Assembly: GCA_024275135.1 (NCBI GenBank)
Contig: JAJRZS010000067.1
Location: 1 to 64,000, forward strand
From: Planctomycetota bacterium
GTDB lineage: Bacteria; Planctomycetota; UBA1135
Direction: 5' to 3'
DNA: 64,000 nucleotides
Shown here: piece after piece, positions 53,081 to 62,320 of the stretch
Numbering within the stretch: the stretch's first letter is position 1
How the letters are laid out: each line of letters opens with the position of its first letter
Made by a program: the position numbers and the translations under genes
Notes under the pieces: generated by a model
Seen by the model: only the letters and a program-made list of their open reading frames with translations
The model's database searches: none
Told to the model about the DNA's origin: nothing

Positions 53081-54070
53081 ATGGCAGAACTTGTACCCGC
53101 TGGAATCGCCGGAATCGGCCACTTTGTCCCAGACCAAGTGATTGATAATGAGTGGTTTACCACTTATCTGGATACGTCGGACGAATGGATCCAGCAGCGG
53201 ACGGGCATTGCCCAGCGCCGTTGGTTGCGCGACGACGAAAAACCCTGCGACATGTTTGTCGGCGCGGCCAAAATGGCAATGGAGGATGCAGGCGTTGGCC
53301 CCGATGACATCGACATGATTGTCATTGGCACGGTGTCGGGGGATTACACCGCTCCTTCTGCGGCCTGCATTGTGCAGTCCCGTTTGGGGTTGAAAAAATG
53401 TGGCGCCTTCGATGTCGCTGCGGCCTGCTCCGGGTTTATGTATGCCCTTGCTGTGGGTAGCCAATTTATCCAAACCGGCCGCTACCAAAATGTTTTGGTC
53501 ATCGGTGGCGATGCCATGTCGCGCATGATCGACAAAGAGGATCGCACCACGGTGGTGTTGTTCGGCGATGCCTCGGGTGCGGTCGTGTTGCAGCCTCACG
53601 CTGTGTGCCAGCAAGGCTTGGTTGAAGATATTCACATTGGTGCTGATGGTGATGGTGCCAAGTACATCATTCGCCCCCGCGGCGGAGCTGGCGACCCCAT
53701 GACCCACGAGATATTGGATGAACGCAGCCACTACATCAAGATGGAAGGGCGGCCGGTTTATCGCTTTGCTGCCAATAAAATGATTTGGCTATTAGACTGG
53801 GCGATGCATGGGCAAGATCCCAACAAGCTTGGCTGGATGATTCCGCATCAAATGAATCGCCGCATCCTTGAGCAAGCAACTTCCCATCTTGGCATTCCAC
53901 CAGAAAAGGTCTTGCACAATATTTCTAAGTATGGCAATACCAGCTCGGCCTCGGTGCCATTGTTGATGTCAGAAGGCTACTACAAAGGCTTGTTCGAAAA
54001 AGACACATACCTAGTTTTGGGTGCTTTTGGGTGTGGGCTTACTTGGGCGGGTGCGCGGATTCTTTGGTAG
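53081..54070 (+). CDS. fabH: Beta-ketoacyl-ACP synthase III (FabH family)
   Basis: 329 residues. Thiolase fold with the catalytic triad: Cys116 in DVAAACSGFMYAL, His in MIPHQMNRRIL and Asn in KYGNTSSASVPLL. DTSDEWIQQRTGIAQRRW and the C-terminal GFGCGLTWA-type GAFGCGLTWAGARILW fit FabH. It condenses acetyl-CoA with malonyl-ACP to start fatty-acid synthesis. It stands apart from other fab genes here. Its 3' end overlaps the convergent SurE fusion gene by 32 bases. Confidence 0.9.
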   Translation: MAELVPAGIAGIGHFVPDQVIDNEWFTTYLDTSDEWIQQRTGIAQRRWLRDDEKPCDMFVGAAKMAMEDAGVGPDDIDMIVIGTVSGDYTAPSAACIVQSRLGLKKCGAFDVAAACSGFMYALAVGSQFIQTGRYQNVLVIGGDAMSRMIDKEDRTTVVLFGDASGAVVLQPHAVCQQGLVEDIHIGADGDGAKYIIRPRGGAGDPMTHEILDERSHYIKMEGRPVYRFAANKMIWLLDWAMHGQDPNKLGWMIPHQMNRRILEQATSHLGIPPEKVLHNISKYGNTSSASVPLLMSEGYYKGLFEKDTYLVLGAFGCGLTWAGARILW

Positions 54071-55607
54071 AAGTATCAAGTTGCAGGTTCCATCCTTGCA
54101 TGCGCTTTAGCATGGTCTGATCGGTCCAATCCAAGCGAAGAGGGGTAATGGTGATGCAGCCACTTTGCAGCCATGCAGTGTCGCTACCAGCCGGGACATC
54201 TTGGTTGTAGCGGGCCAGGGTGCGGGCAAAGGTTTGCTGTTCCCCAGGCAGAATCTCGAAGCCGGTTACTTGCAAATAAGCCCCGCCCATGGGAGCAATG
54301 ACGACATTCTTGGTCTCTTCGGCTCGGTCAAAAGGGATGTTGACACTGTAGACCACGTCCGCCGGGGCCTTTTCTAGCAGTAGCCGATGGGCCAAACGCG
54401 CGGTGAAGTTGGCGGCAAACTGGTAGTTGGGGGTATTGCCTGGCGACACTCTTTGCGATACCGCCACCGACACCACCCCATACATAGCGCCTTCCATTGC
54501 CGCACCCACAGTACCGGAATACTCCGCGATGTAGCCAGCGTTATGTCCGCGGTTAATCCCCGACACGACTAAATCGAAAGGTTGCTCGGCGCCAAGATGC
54601 AGCAGGCCGAAAGTGACGCAGTCGGAAGGGCTACCATCGACCACCCAAACTTCGGTGGCGCCGGGCAGTTGGCTTTTTTGAATTGCCATGGGTGCGGAAT
54701 ACATGGTGCTGGAATGGCTGGATCCGGAGCGGTTTTGCGGTGGAGCGCAAACCACAACGTCACCCAAAGATTGCAAAGCTTGGGTGAGCGCGGCCAGGCC
54801 GGGGCTTTGGATGCCGTCGTCATTGGCGACCAAAATGCGGTAGTGGGGATGCGCGTCGGGAGTGGTTGTTGCAGGTTCTTGAGGTACGGAGGAGAACCAA
54901 GCTGCAAAAAACAGCAACAGGAGCAGGAGGGTACTGTGAAAATGCAGCACTTGGGAAAGTGGTTTGCGTTGCATGGCGAGTTTGGGGACAAGGCAGTCTT
55001 CCGCAGGATAGCCGAGAGGGATGAGCATATAGGCTTTTTCTGTTGGCGGACGCTGGAGGATGGTTTGCAGAAATTTCATCGGACTGGGCGTGTGCGTAAG
55101 CGTGCAAAGTCCGGCGTGGTGGGCGGCGCAAAGTAAGAAGCCCACCGCAATGCCGACGGATTCTTGGCTGTAATAGGTTTTGCCACCTTCTTCATCCTGG
55201 CTGCAGCGAAAGACGGCAAGCAACCAAGGTGCTGTTTCTAGGTAAGGCTTTTCGGCGTGAGTGCCAAGCGGTGCTAAATCTTCAATCCAGGTGTCGGGGG
55301 CGCGATGTTGATAAAAAGCATGCTCTTCTTCCTCCGCGGCCTCACGGATTTTTCTCTTAAGGTTGGGGTCGCTAATGGCCACAAAGCGCCAAGGTTGTTT
55401 GTTCGCACCACTGGGGGCAGTGGTGGCGGCTTTGACAATCCATTCCACCGTTTCCTTGGCCACCGGTCGCGAGGAAAACTTTCGCACGCTGCGGCGCAAA
55501 GTCATCCTTTTGTAGAAAGCTTCGGCAGCCTCATCGGGTGGGCATTGGGGATCAAAGACAGGGCCCAGGGGGAGGAAATCGGCATCGTCCATAGGAGAAA
55601 CTACCAT
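54039..55607 (-). CDS. Nitroreductase-SurE fusion protein
   Basis: 522 residues in one frame. Residues about 30-220 are a nitroreductase of the iodotyrosine-deiodinase-like branch (MTLRRSVRKFSSRPV, TTAPSGANKQPWRFVAI, IPLGYPAEDCLVP, ending RKPLSQV). Residues about 226-240 are a hydrophobic run. Residues about 258-505 are SurE, the 5'-nucleotidase/phosphatase, with the metal motif ANDDGIQSPGL, SGSSHSS and SGINRGHN. SurE and nitroreductase are normally separate genes. SurE could also be started separately from the GTG in front of LHFHSTLLLLLLFF, which would give it its own signal peptide and place it in the periplasm. Both readings are open. Confidence 0.82.
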   Translation of the reverse strand: MVVSPMDDADFLPLGPVFDPQCPPDEAAEAFYKRMTLRRSVRKFSSRPVAKETVEWIVKAATTAPSGANKQPWRFVAISDPNLKRKIREAAEEEEHAFYQHRAPDTWIEDLAPLGTHAEKPYLETAPWLLAVFRCSQDEEGGKTYYSQESVGIAVGFLLCAAHHAGLCTLTHTPSPMKFLQTILQRPPTEKAYMLIPLGYPAEDCLVPKLAMQRKPLSQVLHFHSTLLLLLLFFAAWFSSVPQEPATTTPDAHPHYRILVANDDGIQSPGLAALTQALQSLGDVVVCAPPQNRSGSSHSSTMYSAPMAIQKSQLPGATEVWVVDGSPSDCVTFGLLHLGAEQPFDLVVSGINRGHNAGYIAEYSGTVGAAMEGAMYGVVSVAVSQRVSPGNTPNYQFAANFTARLAHRLLLEKAPADVVYSVNIPFDRAEETKNVVIAPMGGAYLQVTGFEILPGEQQTFARTLARYNQDVPAGSDTAWLQSGCITITPLRLDWTDQTMLKRMQGWNLQLDTSTKESAHPPK

Positions 55608-55613
55608 GGGGGG

Positions 55614-57155
55614 GTGTCGGAAAGGAAGCTGCTCCTCGGAACTTGGGTTTTCTTAGCAGCCCATATACTGTGGCTGTTGGGCCGCTATGCTTTGGCTTTC
55701 CCAATTTGGGGGGATGAGGCCTTTGTGGTTCGCAACTTTTCCGACACAAGGTTCCTCGATTTGTTTTCTCCACTGGCAAATGGACAGGTTGCTCCCTTGC
55801 TGTGGCTGTGGCTGGAGAAGTTCTGTTTCAACCTCAGCCAAGGCTCTGTTTTGGCAATGCGCTTGCCCTCGGTGCTAGCGGGCATCGCTTCCACCTGGCT
55901 TATGCTGCGCTTTTGCCTACGCGCTTTACCACAACCCTCTGCCTTTTTTGGATTTGCCATATTTTGCGCATCTTATTATCCCTTGCGCCATGCGGTTGAG
56001 ATCAAGCCCTATTCCACCGATTTGTTGTTTGCCTTGTTGCAATTGAACTTGGCATTAGATTTATTTGCTGCTGGGGTTGAGGAATCGAAAAAGAAAGGTT
56101 TAGCATTGCTAGGTGTTTCCCTGCTAGGCGTTTGGATGAGTTATCCATCGTTGTTTGTGAGCGCCGCCCTTGGCCCTTTTTTACTGTGGAAATGGCGACG
56201 CAATCCGTGGTCTATTTTGCTTGGGCTTGGAGTCTATGCTGGCGCTGCCTTTTGGATGATTGTGAGTTTTGCTCTGCCCCATGCTCAGGCTGCAGCATGG
56301 TTGCAGGAAATGGAGATGTGGAAAACCGCATTTCCTCCTTTGCACTCTTGGTGGACTTTGCCGTACTGGCTGTTGGAGCGCCATTGCGGTTATCTTTCGG
56401 CTTACCCAACGGGTGGGCGTCACTTTGGCAGTAGTCTAAGTTTCGCTTTGATTTTGCTTGGAGCAATTGCCTTTTGGCGGCGGGGACGGCGTGCTTTTTT
56501 ATGGATCCTATTGGGCCCTTTGCTTTTCAATTTGGTTGCTGCCATGGACCATCGCTATCCCTACGGTGGCAGTGTTCGGGTTTCGATTTTCATGGCTCCG
56601 GCGTTTTGTCTGTTGATGGGGCATGGGCTGGTAGTGTGCTTGCAGAAACTTCCCTCCCCCTTGGAAAGGTGGGGGCAAAGCGGCATCTTGGCATTACTGT
56701 TTTCTTTTTTGGCCCTGGGCTTGGTTCGGGATATACAGAAACCGTATAAATCTTTGGGCGACAGACAGGCCCAAGTCTTCGCGCAGTGGCTTGCGGCGCA
56801 CCATGATGGCCCGACCAGCGTGTTAGGGTGGTGCAACCAGAAAGCTGGTGTTCCGGATTTCCATGGTTTGGGTGGCTCCATGGCGCGAATGCGGGTCCAA
56901 GTGGAGCAGGCGCAAGTGCCCATTCGTTGGATGGATCGGAGTTTTATGCAGGGGCTGTATAGCCTGCCCACATCCATGCTGCCGCTATGGGTGGTGGTTT
57001 ACACCGACGACAACAACACCGCCATGCCCTACCCACTTCCCGAGTTTCTACAGTCTCTGCCGCAGGCCGAGGCCGCTGGATGGACTTGGGTGCAGACAGA
57101 ATTTCCCATTGAAAATGCAGAGCAAATAGATGTTTTCCGTTTTTCAAAACCCTAA
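55614..57155 (+). CDS. GT-C type glycosyltransferase (family 39-like)
   Basis: 513 residues from GTG 55614; the longer open frame upstream is shadow of the nitroreductase. About ten membrane helices, with the first periplasmic loop carrying the GT-C acidic motif FPIWGDEAFVVRNFSDTR and a further HAVEIKPYSTDLLFAL segment typical of dolichyl/undecaprenyl-phosphate mannosyl transferases (GT39/PMT_2 and ArnT-like). It would transfer a sugar from a polyprenyl carrier on the periplasmic side. The acceptor is unknown. Divergent from the nitroreductase-SurE gene by six bases. Confidence 0.8.
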   Translation: MSERKLLLGTWVFLAAHILWLLGRYALAFPIWGDEAFVVRNFSDTRFLDLFSPLANGQVAPLLWLWLEKFCFNLSQGSVLAMRLPSVLAGIASTWLMLRFCLRALPQPSAFFGFAIFCASYYPLRHAVEIKPYSTDLLFALLQLNLALDLFAAGVEESKKKGLALLGVSLLGVWMSYPSLFVSAALGPFLLWKWRRNPWSILLGLGVYAGAAFWMIVSFALPHAQAAAWLQEMEMWKTAFPPLHSWWTLPYWLLERHCGYLSAYPTGGRHFGSSLSFALILLGAIAFWRRGRRAFLWILLGPLLFNLVAAMDHRYPYGGSVRVSIFMAPAFCLLMGHGLVVCLQKLPSPLERWGQSGILALLFSFLALGLVRDIQKPYKSLGDRQAQVFAQWLAAHHDGPTSVLGWCNQKAGVPDFHGLGGSMARMRVQVEQAQVPIRWMDRSFMQGLYSLPTSMLPLWVVVYTDDNNTAMPYPLPEFLQSLPQAEAAGWTWVQTEFPIENAEQIDVFRFSKP

Positions 57156-57189
57156 GGCTGCCTTCCAAGTAGTTGCTACCATTCTCCTC

Positions 57190-59346
57190 ATGCGTGTTGC
57201 CTCCTCCCTTCTTCTCGCTGCTGGTTTAGGTTTTTGCGTTTTTGCGTGCCAGGCACCGGTAGGGCATACCACTGGCGGCGGACTAAAGGTCACCCCCAAT
57301 GCTGCCTCTTCTGCGCTTGGAAAACTTGAAGATTTTCAAGCAGCTGCAGAGGCCCATGGTGTCGAGCTTAGTCTGGTAAAACTCGATTGGACCGCTGCTG
57401 AAATTGGGCCTGAGGTGGATCGGATCTTGGGTCAGGCTGAGGAAAAGCTGGCGGTCATCGCCCACCAAGATCCCGAATATGTCCGTTTTGAAAGCGTCTT
57501 TCCTGCTCTTGACGATGCGCTAGATCCGGTCACTCAAATCTTGAATCAACTTTGGCTGATGAAGGAAACGCGGGTAGAGGAGGAGGTACGGGAGGCCTGC
57601 AATCAACAGGTTCAAAAAGTTGACGAATGGATGGTTGCGACCAGTTATCGCCAAGATTTGTACGACATTTGCAAAGCCTATGCCGAGCGCTATGCTCGCG
57701 GCGAGCGCGCACCCCTGCATGGGGAGGACGAAAAGCTTTTTGCCGACACCATGCGCGATTATCGGCGCGCGGGCTTTGATTTAGACGAGGCAACGCGCGA
57801 AGAAGTCGCCTCTTTGCAAAATCGCCTCAATTCCTTAACCAACCAGTTCGATACCAACATCACCAATGCTTCGGTGTCTTTATTCTTCACCACCGAGGAA
57901 CTCGAAGGTGTGCCGGAAAGCTTTTTGCAAAGTTCCTTACAAGCCGACGGTCGGCATGAAGTGCGGGTGACGGTAACCCCCGATTACATGACGGTTGTTG
58001 GCAATGCACGACGCAGTGAGGTGCGCAAGAAAACGAATCGCGCGCGTTATTCGGTGGCGTTGGACACCAACGGTCCTTTGCTCAATGAGATTGTTCATCT
58101 ACGCGCCGAAATCTCAAGCAAGCTTGGTTACGCCAGCTGGGCCGACTACAAAATTGAGCCCAAAATGGCCGGCGACGCTGCCACTGCAATTTCTTTTTGC
58201 GAAGATTTGGTCGCCGGTTTGGAGCCGAAATTCCGGGAAGAAGTGGACACCTTGCAGCGTCTTAAGGCAGAGGAGACAGGGGATCCTGCGGCGGTCATCC
58301 ATTGGTGGGATTTCCGCTACTACCAGAATAAGCTGATGAAAAACGAGTACGGAGTCGATGCGGAAGCCTTGCGTCGCTACTTCAAGTTGGATGATGTTTT
58401 GGAGGGGATGTTCGGTGTTTACCAGCAAATCTTCGGCCTGAAGTTTCACCCAATTGAACCACCCTATAAATGGATTGGCGATTTGCGTCTTTACGTGGTC
58501 ACGGATGCGGCCAGCGGGGAACCACTGGGATGTTTTTATCTAGATTTGTTTCCACGCCCCGGCAAGTACAACCATTTCGCACAGTTTGACGTGCGCGGCG
58601 GAAAATTGCTTGCTGATGGTCGCTACCGCCGTCCTGTTGCTGCCCTGGTTTGTAATTTTACGCCTGGCGTTGGGGATACTCCGGCACTGATGTCGCACTA
58701 TGAGGTGGAGACCATTTTCCATGAGTTTGGCCATGCCATGCATGCGGTGCTAACTCATGCTCGCTACAGTCAGTTTGCCGGTGGCAATGTGCCCCGCGAT
58801 TTTGTCGAAGCGCCCAGCCAAATGTTTGAAAACTGGGTTTGGGATGTGGATGTCTTGCAGCGATTTGCCAGCGATTATCAAGATCCAAGTAAAAAGATTC
58901 CGGCAGAGCTCATCGCACAAATGAAAGCGGCGGAGTTGGCAACGATTGCGGTGACTTACCGTCGGCAAATGGGTCTTGCCCTAGCCGATTTGCGCATGCA
59001 TGTGGGCGATGTAGAAGACGCTGGCGTAGTTTGCAATGCCACCAATTCGGAAGTCCTTTTCCCCGTGCCAGAAGGCACCAATTTTGCTGCCTATTGGGGG
59101 CATTTGACCGGTTACGATGCCGGCTATTACGGATATGCGTGGGCCGATTCCATCGCCGCTGATTTGGCTACGGCCTTTGAAGAGGCACCCGGCCGTTTCC
59201 TGGACCAAGAGGTGGGAATGCGGCTACGCCGAGAAATCTATGAGGTGGGGGGCTCTCGTCCCGTGCGCATCTCCGTACGCAAATTTCTCGGTCGCGATTC
59301 CGATAACCGGGCATTCCTGCGCCAGCTCGGAATCGCCACCGAGTAA
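57190..59346 (+). CDS. M3 family metallopeptidase, lipoprotein
   Basis: 718 residues from ATG 57190. Signal MRVASSLLLAAGLGFCVFAC with lipobox VFAC, then an N-terminal helical domain and the M3 catalytic domain with HEFGHAMHAVL (HExxH) and the third ligand Glu in PRDFVEAPSQMFENW. The C-terminal GYYGYAWADSIAADLA is also characteristic of Dcp/oligopeptidase A-type enzymes. Being lipid-anchored, it likely degrades short peptides in the periplasm. Follows the GT-C gene by 34 bases; ends four bases from the convergent secreted-protein gene. Confidence 0.92.
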   Translation: MRVASSLLLAAGLGFCVFACQAPVGHTTGGGLKVTPNAASSALGKLEDFQAAAEAHGVELSLVKLDWTAAEIGPEVDRILGQAEEKLAVIAHQDPEYVRFESVFPALDDALDPVTQILNQLWLMKETRVEEEVREACNQQVQKVDEWMVATSYRQDLYDICKAYAERYARGERAPLHGEDEKLFADTMRDYRRAGFDLDEATREEVASLQNRLNSLTNQFDTNITNASVSLFFTTEELEGVPESFLQSSLQADGRHEVRVTVTPDYMTVVGNARRSEVRKKTNRARYSVALDTNGPLLNEIVHLRAEISSKLGYASWADYKIEPKMAGDAATAISFCEDLVAGLEPKFREEVDTLQRLKAEETGDPAAVIHWWDFRYYQNKLMKNEYGVDAEALRRYFKLDDVLEGMFGVYQQIFGLKFHPIEPPYKWIGDLRLYVVTDAASGEPLGCFYLDLFPRPGKYNHFAQFDVRGGKLLADGRYRRPVAALVCNFTPGVGDTPALMSHYEVETIFHEFGHAMHAVLTHARYSQFAGGNVPRDFVEAPSQMFENWVWDVDVLQRFASDYQDPSKKIPAELIAQMKAAELATIAVTYRRQMGLALADLRMHVGDVEDAGVVCNATNSEVLFPVPEGTNFAAYWGHLTGYDAGYYGYAWADSIAADLATAFEEAPGRFLDQEVGMRLRREIYEVGGSRPVRISVRKFLGRDSDNRAFLRQLGIATE

Positions 59347-59350
59347 AGAC

Positions 59351-60181
59351 TTATTGCACGACTTCCTGCAAGCCGTTGCTGAAAGTGGCACTGCCAAAAT
59401 CTAAGGCTTGAAACCAAACGGTCGTGCCAGCAGGCACAGTAACAGACATGCTGGCATCGCCAAGGGTGTCGGCCAACATGGCTGGCAAAGGGGTGATAGG
59501 GGGCGACAACTCCGCCACTCCGAAAGGGGTGGTGAGAGGACCATTGCCCGTTAACGAGAGTGCGATTTGTACTGTGCCTGATGGCGTGGCGCCAGAGACG
59601 GTGAAGGTGGCCAAGGCGCCAGCGGCAAAATTACTTACGCTCAAAACCGGCCCAGAAGAGACAGGCAGCATGTAGGTTTCAAAACCGATACGCCAACAGC
59701 AATCGGCGAAACATCCCGGGCCATTGAGGAACAAATCTTCGGGGTACAAAGGATTGACAACGTCGTAACTTCCTTGCAAGAAAACCTCGGTAGAGCCATT
59801 CGAAATTTCGATAACAAACAACTCGCCGGTGGTTAAAGCAATGCCGGCGGATGAGGTATCGATGAAATGGATTTCGTAAGTGCAGGTGCCAAGCATGGTG
59901 ACCGTCGTTTGAAACAAGACGGCACTGGTATTCCAACCACCACCACGGCGTACCCCAATGTCGATGGTGGAGCCAGCACTGCCCAAAAAGTTCATGTTGA
60001 AGCCCTCCAAAATGCCATCCATCCCCGCGCGTACATTGCACTGCCAGTTCAACGAGGCCTCTCCGTTAAATGAGGCATTGAACGAAGGGGAAACTTGGTC
60101 GAGTGTGCCGGTTTGGGCGAAACACAAAGAACTGCACAAAAGCATTGTGCACAGAGGAAGTAAAGGGGGGGTACGGAACAT
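59351..60181 (-). CDS. Secreted protein of unknown function
   Basis: 276 residues. Signal peptide (MFRTPPLLPLCTMLLCSSLCFA), an N-terminal beta domain (about 30-180) with a cysteine pair-rich stretch (NGPGCFADCCWRIGFETY), and a C-terminal domain (SSGPVLSVSNFAAGALATF through FSNGLQEVVQ) that I associate with repeat-type modules on exported Planctomycetota proteins. No enzyme motif. It probably is extracellular or on the cell surface. Monocistronic. Confidence 0.75.
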   Translation of the reverse strand: MFRTPPLLPLCTMLLCSSLCFAQTGTLDQVSPSFNASFNGEASLNWQCNVRAGMDGILEGFNMNFLGSAGSTIDIGVRRGGGWNTSAVLFQTTVTMLGTCTYEIHFIDTSSAGIALTTGELFVIEISNGSTEVFLQGSYDVVNPLYPEDLFLNGPGCFADCCWRIGFETYMLPVSSGPVLSVSNFAAGALATFTVSGATPSGTVQIALSLTGNGPLTTPFGVAELSPPITPLPAMLADTLGDASMSVTVPAGTTVWFQALDFGSATFSNGLQEVVQ

Positions 60182-60220
60182 AATTTCAGTTAGAGATAAT
60201 TTTCCGCCCGACCACTGAGC

Positions 60221-62248
60221 TCAGCGTTTTTTTCGCCGTTTGCGCCCTGTTACGACGGATTTGGCTTTTCTTGGCGCCGGGGCTGCGGTTTGCGCCATTT
60301 GCGGAGCTCCAGAGGGCACCCAGCCCTGGGGTGGCTCCTTCTCTCGCATTTCAAAGAGAAAGCGGGATGGATGGCAACTTTGCAGGCGCCCAAACTTGGC
60401 TCTGGCTTCGCAATAGGTGATGGTCAAATCACGTTGGGCGCGGGTTACCCCCACATACATCAGCCGGCGCTCTTCTTCTACATGGCCTTCGGTGACGGAG
60501 CGAGTATGCGGCAAAATTCCTTCCTCCACGCCGACTAAATAGACGCGGCGAAATTCAAGACCTTTGGCGGCATGCAAAGTCATTAAAGTAACGGCGTCGC
60601 CTTGGTCCTCTTGGTCGCGGTCGTCGTTTTCATTCAAGCTAAGCTCTTCCAGGAATCCTTGCAGAGTTGGCTTGGATGCTTTGCGCTGGTAATTCTCCGC
60701 AAAGTTCAAAACCTCCATCACCCCATTCCAACGTAAGTTGCGCGTGGCTTCGTCTGGGTAGATGCGATCAATTTCGTCGCGGTAGTGGATGCTCGTCAAC
60801 AAGGTGCGCAACAAAGCTACCAAATCACCTTGTTTGGCAAGAGCGTGGGCTTGGTTGAGGGCGGTGCGCAGCTGCTGGAAACCCTTGCTGGGTGCAGCTC
60901 CCAAACTTCCGCTTTCAACCATCTTGCGCATGGTGGGAAAGGCTCCTTCTCCAGCCGCAGTCGCCGCTGCCACCACCTTTTCTATCGAACCTTTGCCGAT
61001 ACCGCGGGCCGGAATGTTAGCAATGCGCAGGAAACTTGTTTCATCCGCGGGGTTGGCAATGAGGCGCAAATAGGCCAGTAAATCGCGCACCTCTTTGCGG
61101 TCGAAAAAACTCATTCCTCCAACTAAATGGTAAGGAATGTTCATCGCCCGCAAATCAGCCTCGAAGCTGCGCGGTTGTTGGGCGGTGCGCACCAAGATCG
61201 CGATATCTCGATAATGGGCTTCTCCAATGCGCACAAGGTGGTCGATTTCACTGCAGACGAAACTTGCTTCATGGCTTTCGTCTTCCATGCGCAAAATAGC
61301 GACCGTGGTGCCGCTGCCAAGGGCCGATTTCAATTCTTTTTCATGCCGCTTGCTATTGTTGCGAATCACCTTGTTTGCGGCATCGAGGATTTCTTCCGTC
61401 GACCGATAATTGGTAAGCAAATGGATTTTGGTTGCACCAGGAAAATCTTTTTCAAAGCCGAGGATTTTCGAAATGTCTGCACCACGCCAACCATAAATGG
61501 ATTGGTCGTCGTCGCCAACCACACAAATATTTTGGTGGTTTTGCACAATGGCACGCACAATGCCATATTGCGGACCATTGGTGTCTTGATATTCATCAAC
61601 CATGACATAGCGAAAGCGGTCTTCCAATTGCTTGCGCACCGTCTCCTGCTCGTTTAATAGTTTGAGGCTGAGGACGAGGAAGTCGTCAAAATCTAATACA
61701 CGCGAGCGCTGCAAATGTTGTTGGTATTTTTCATAAACCATGGCCACGCCCAGATCCCAGTCGTCGTCGGCTTGGTCTTTTGCTTGCTCCACAGAAATGA
61801 GCGAATTCTTGAATAAAGAAATGCGTGATTGTGCGGCACGCGGATGAATAGCAGTTTCGGCAATGCGGAGTTCGCGCAAGGCGGATTTCACCGCGGTGAT
61901 TTGGTCGGAGCCGTCACAGATGCCGAAGCTGCTGGGCAGATTCAAAAAAGCAGCATGCTGCCGCAGCAATCGAATGCAAAAGCTGTGGAAGGTACTTACC
62001 TGAATGCCTTCCGCCTGCTTTCCAGCTAGGCTGAGGAGGCGTTCCTGCATTTCTCGAGCGGCTTTGTTGGTGAAGGTGACGAGGAGGATTTGCTCTGCCG
62101 CCACCCCTTTCTCGAGCAAATGCGCTGCGCGCACGGTGATGACGCGTGTTTTGCCCGTGCCAGCACCCGCCAACACCAGCAGTGGCCCCTCCGTCGTGGT
62201 TACGGCACGACGCTGTTCAGCATTCAGGGATTGCAGCAAGGGGCTCAT
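60221..62248 (-). CDS. UvrD/Rep-family superfamily 1 DNA helicase
   Basis: 675 residues from ATG 62248 (ATG 62266 is also possible). Helicase motifs in order: Q motif LNAEQRRAVTTTEGPLL, Walker A AGAGTGKTRVITVRAAHL, Ia TFTNKAAREMQERL, II MVDEYQDTNGPQY, III GDDDQSIYGWRGAD, IV LLTNYRSTEEIL, V LMTLHAAKGLEFR and VI VGVTRAQRDLTITYC. It is a 3'-5' repair helicase of the PcrA/UvrD/Rep group. The basic C-terminal tail (KSVVTGRKRRKKR) is usual for the family's DNA or polymerase contact. Confidence 0.94.
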   Translation of the reverse strand: MSPLLQSLNAEQRRAVTTTEGPLLVLAGAGTGKTRVITVRAAHLLEKGVAAEQILLVTFTNKAAREMQERLLSLAGKQAEGIQVSTFHSFCIRLLRQHAAFLNLPSSFGICDGSDQITAVKSALRELRIAETAIHPRAAQSRISLFKNSLISVEQAKDQADDDWDLGVAMVYEKYQQHLQRSRVLDFDDFLVLSLKLLNEQETVRKQLEDRFRYVMVDEYQDTNGPQYGIVRAIVQNHQNICVVGDDDQSIYGWRGADISKILGFEKDFPGATKIHLLTNYRSTEEILDAANKVIRNNSKRHEKELKSALGSGTTVAILRMEDESHEASFVCSEIDHLVRIGEAHYRDIAILVRTAQQPRSFEADLRAMNIPYHLVGGMSFFDRKEVRDLLAYLRLIANPADETSFLRIANIPARGIGKGSIEKVVAAATAAGEGAFPTMRKMVESGSLGAAPSKGFQQLRTALNQAHALAKQGDLVALLRTLLTSIHYRDEIDRIYPDEATRNLRWNGVMEVLNFAENYQRKASKPTLQGFLEELSLNENDDRDQEDQGDAVTLMTLHAAKGLEFRRVYLVGVEEGILPHTRSVTEGHVEEERRLMYVGVTRAQRDLTITYCEARAKFGRLQSCHPSRFLFEMREKEPPQGWVPSGAPQMAQTAAPAPRKAKSVVTGRKRRKKR

Positions 62249-62320
62249 GCTCACCATTGTGGGCATGGTCCCAAGAAAACCAAGTGGGGGTAGGGGCTTG
62301 ACTTTGCCCGCGGCCAGTCT

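Noticed and set aside
55305..55613. Long N-terminal extension of the GT-C protein
   Set aside because: The extension is antisense to the nitroreductase domain and has no membrane or family features.
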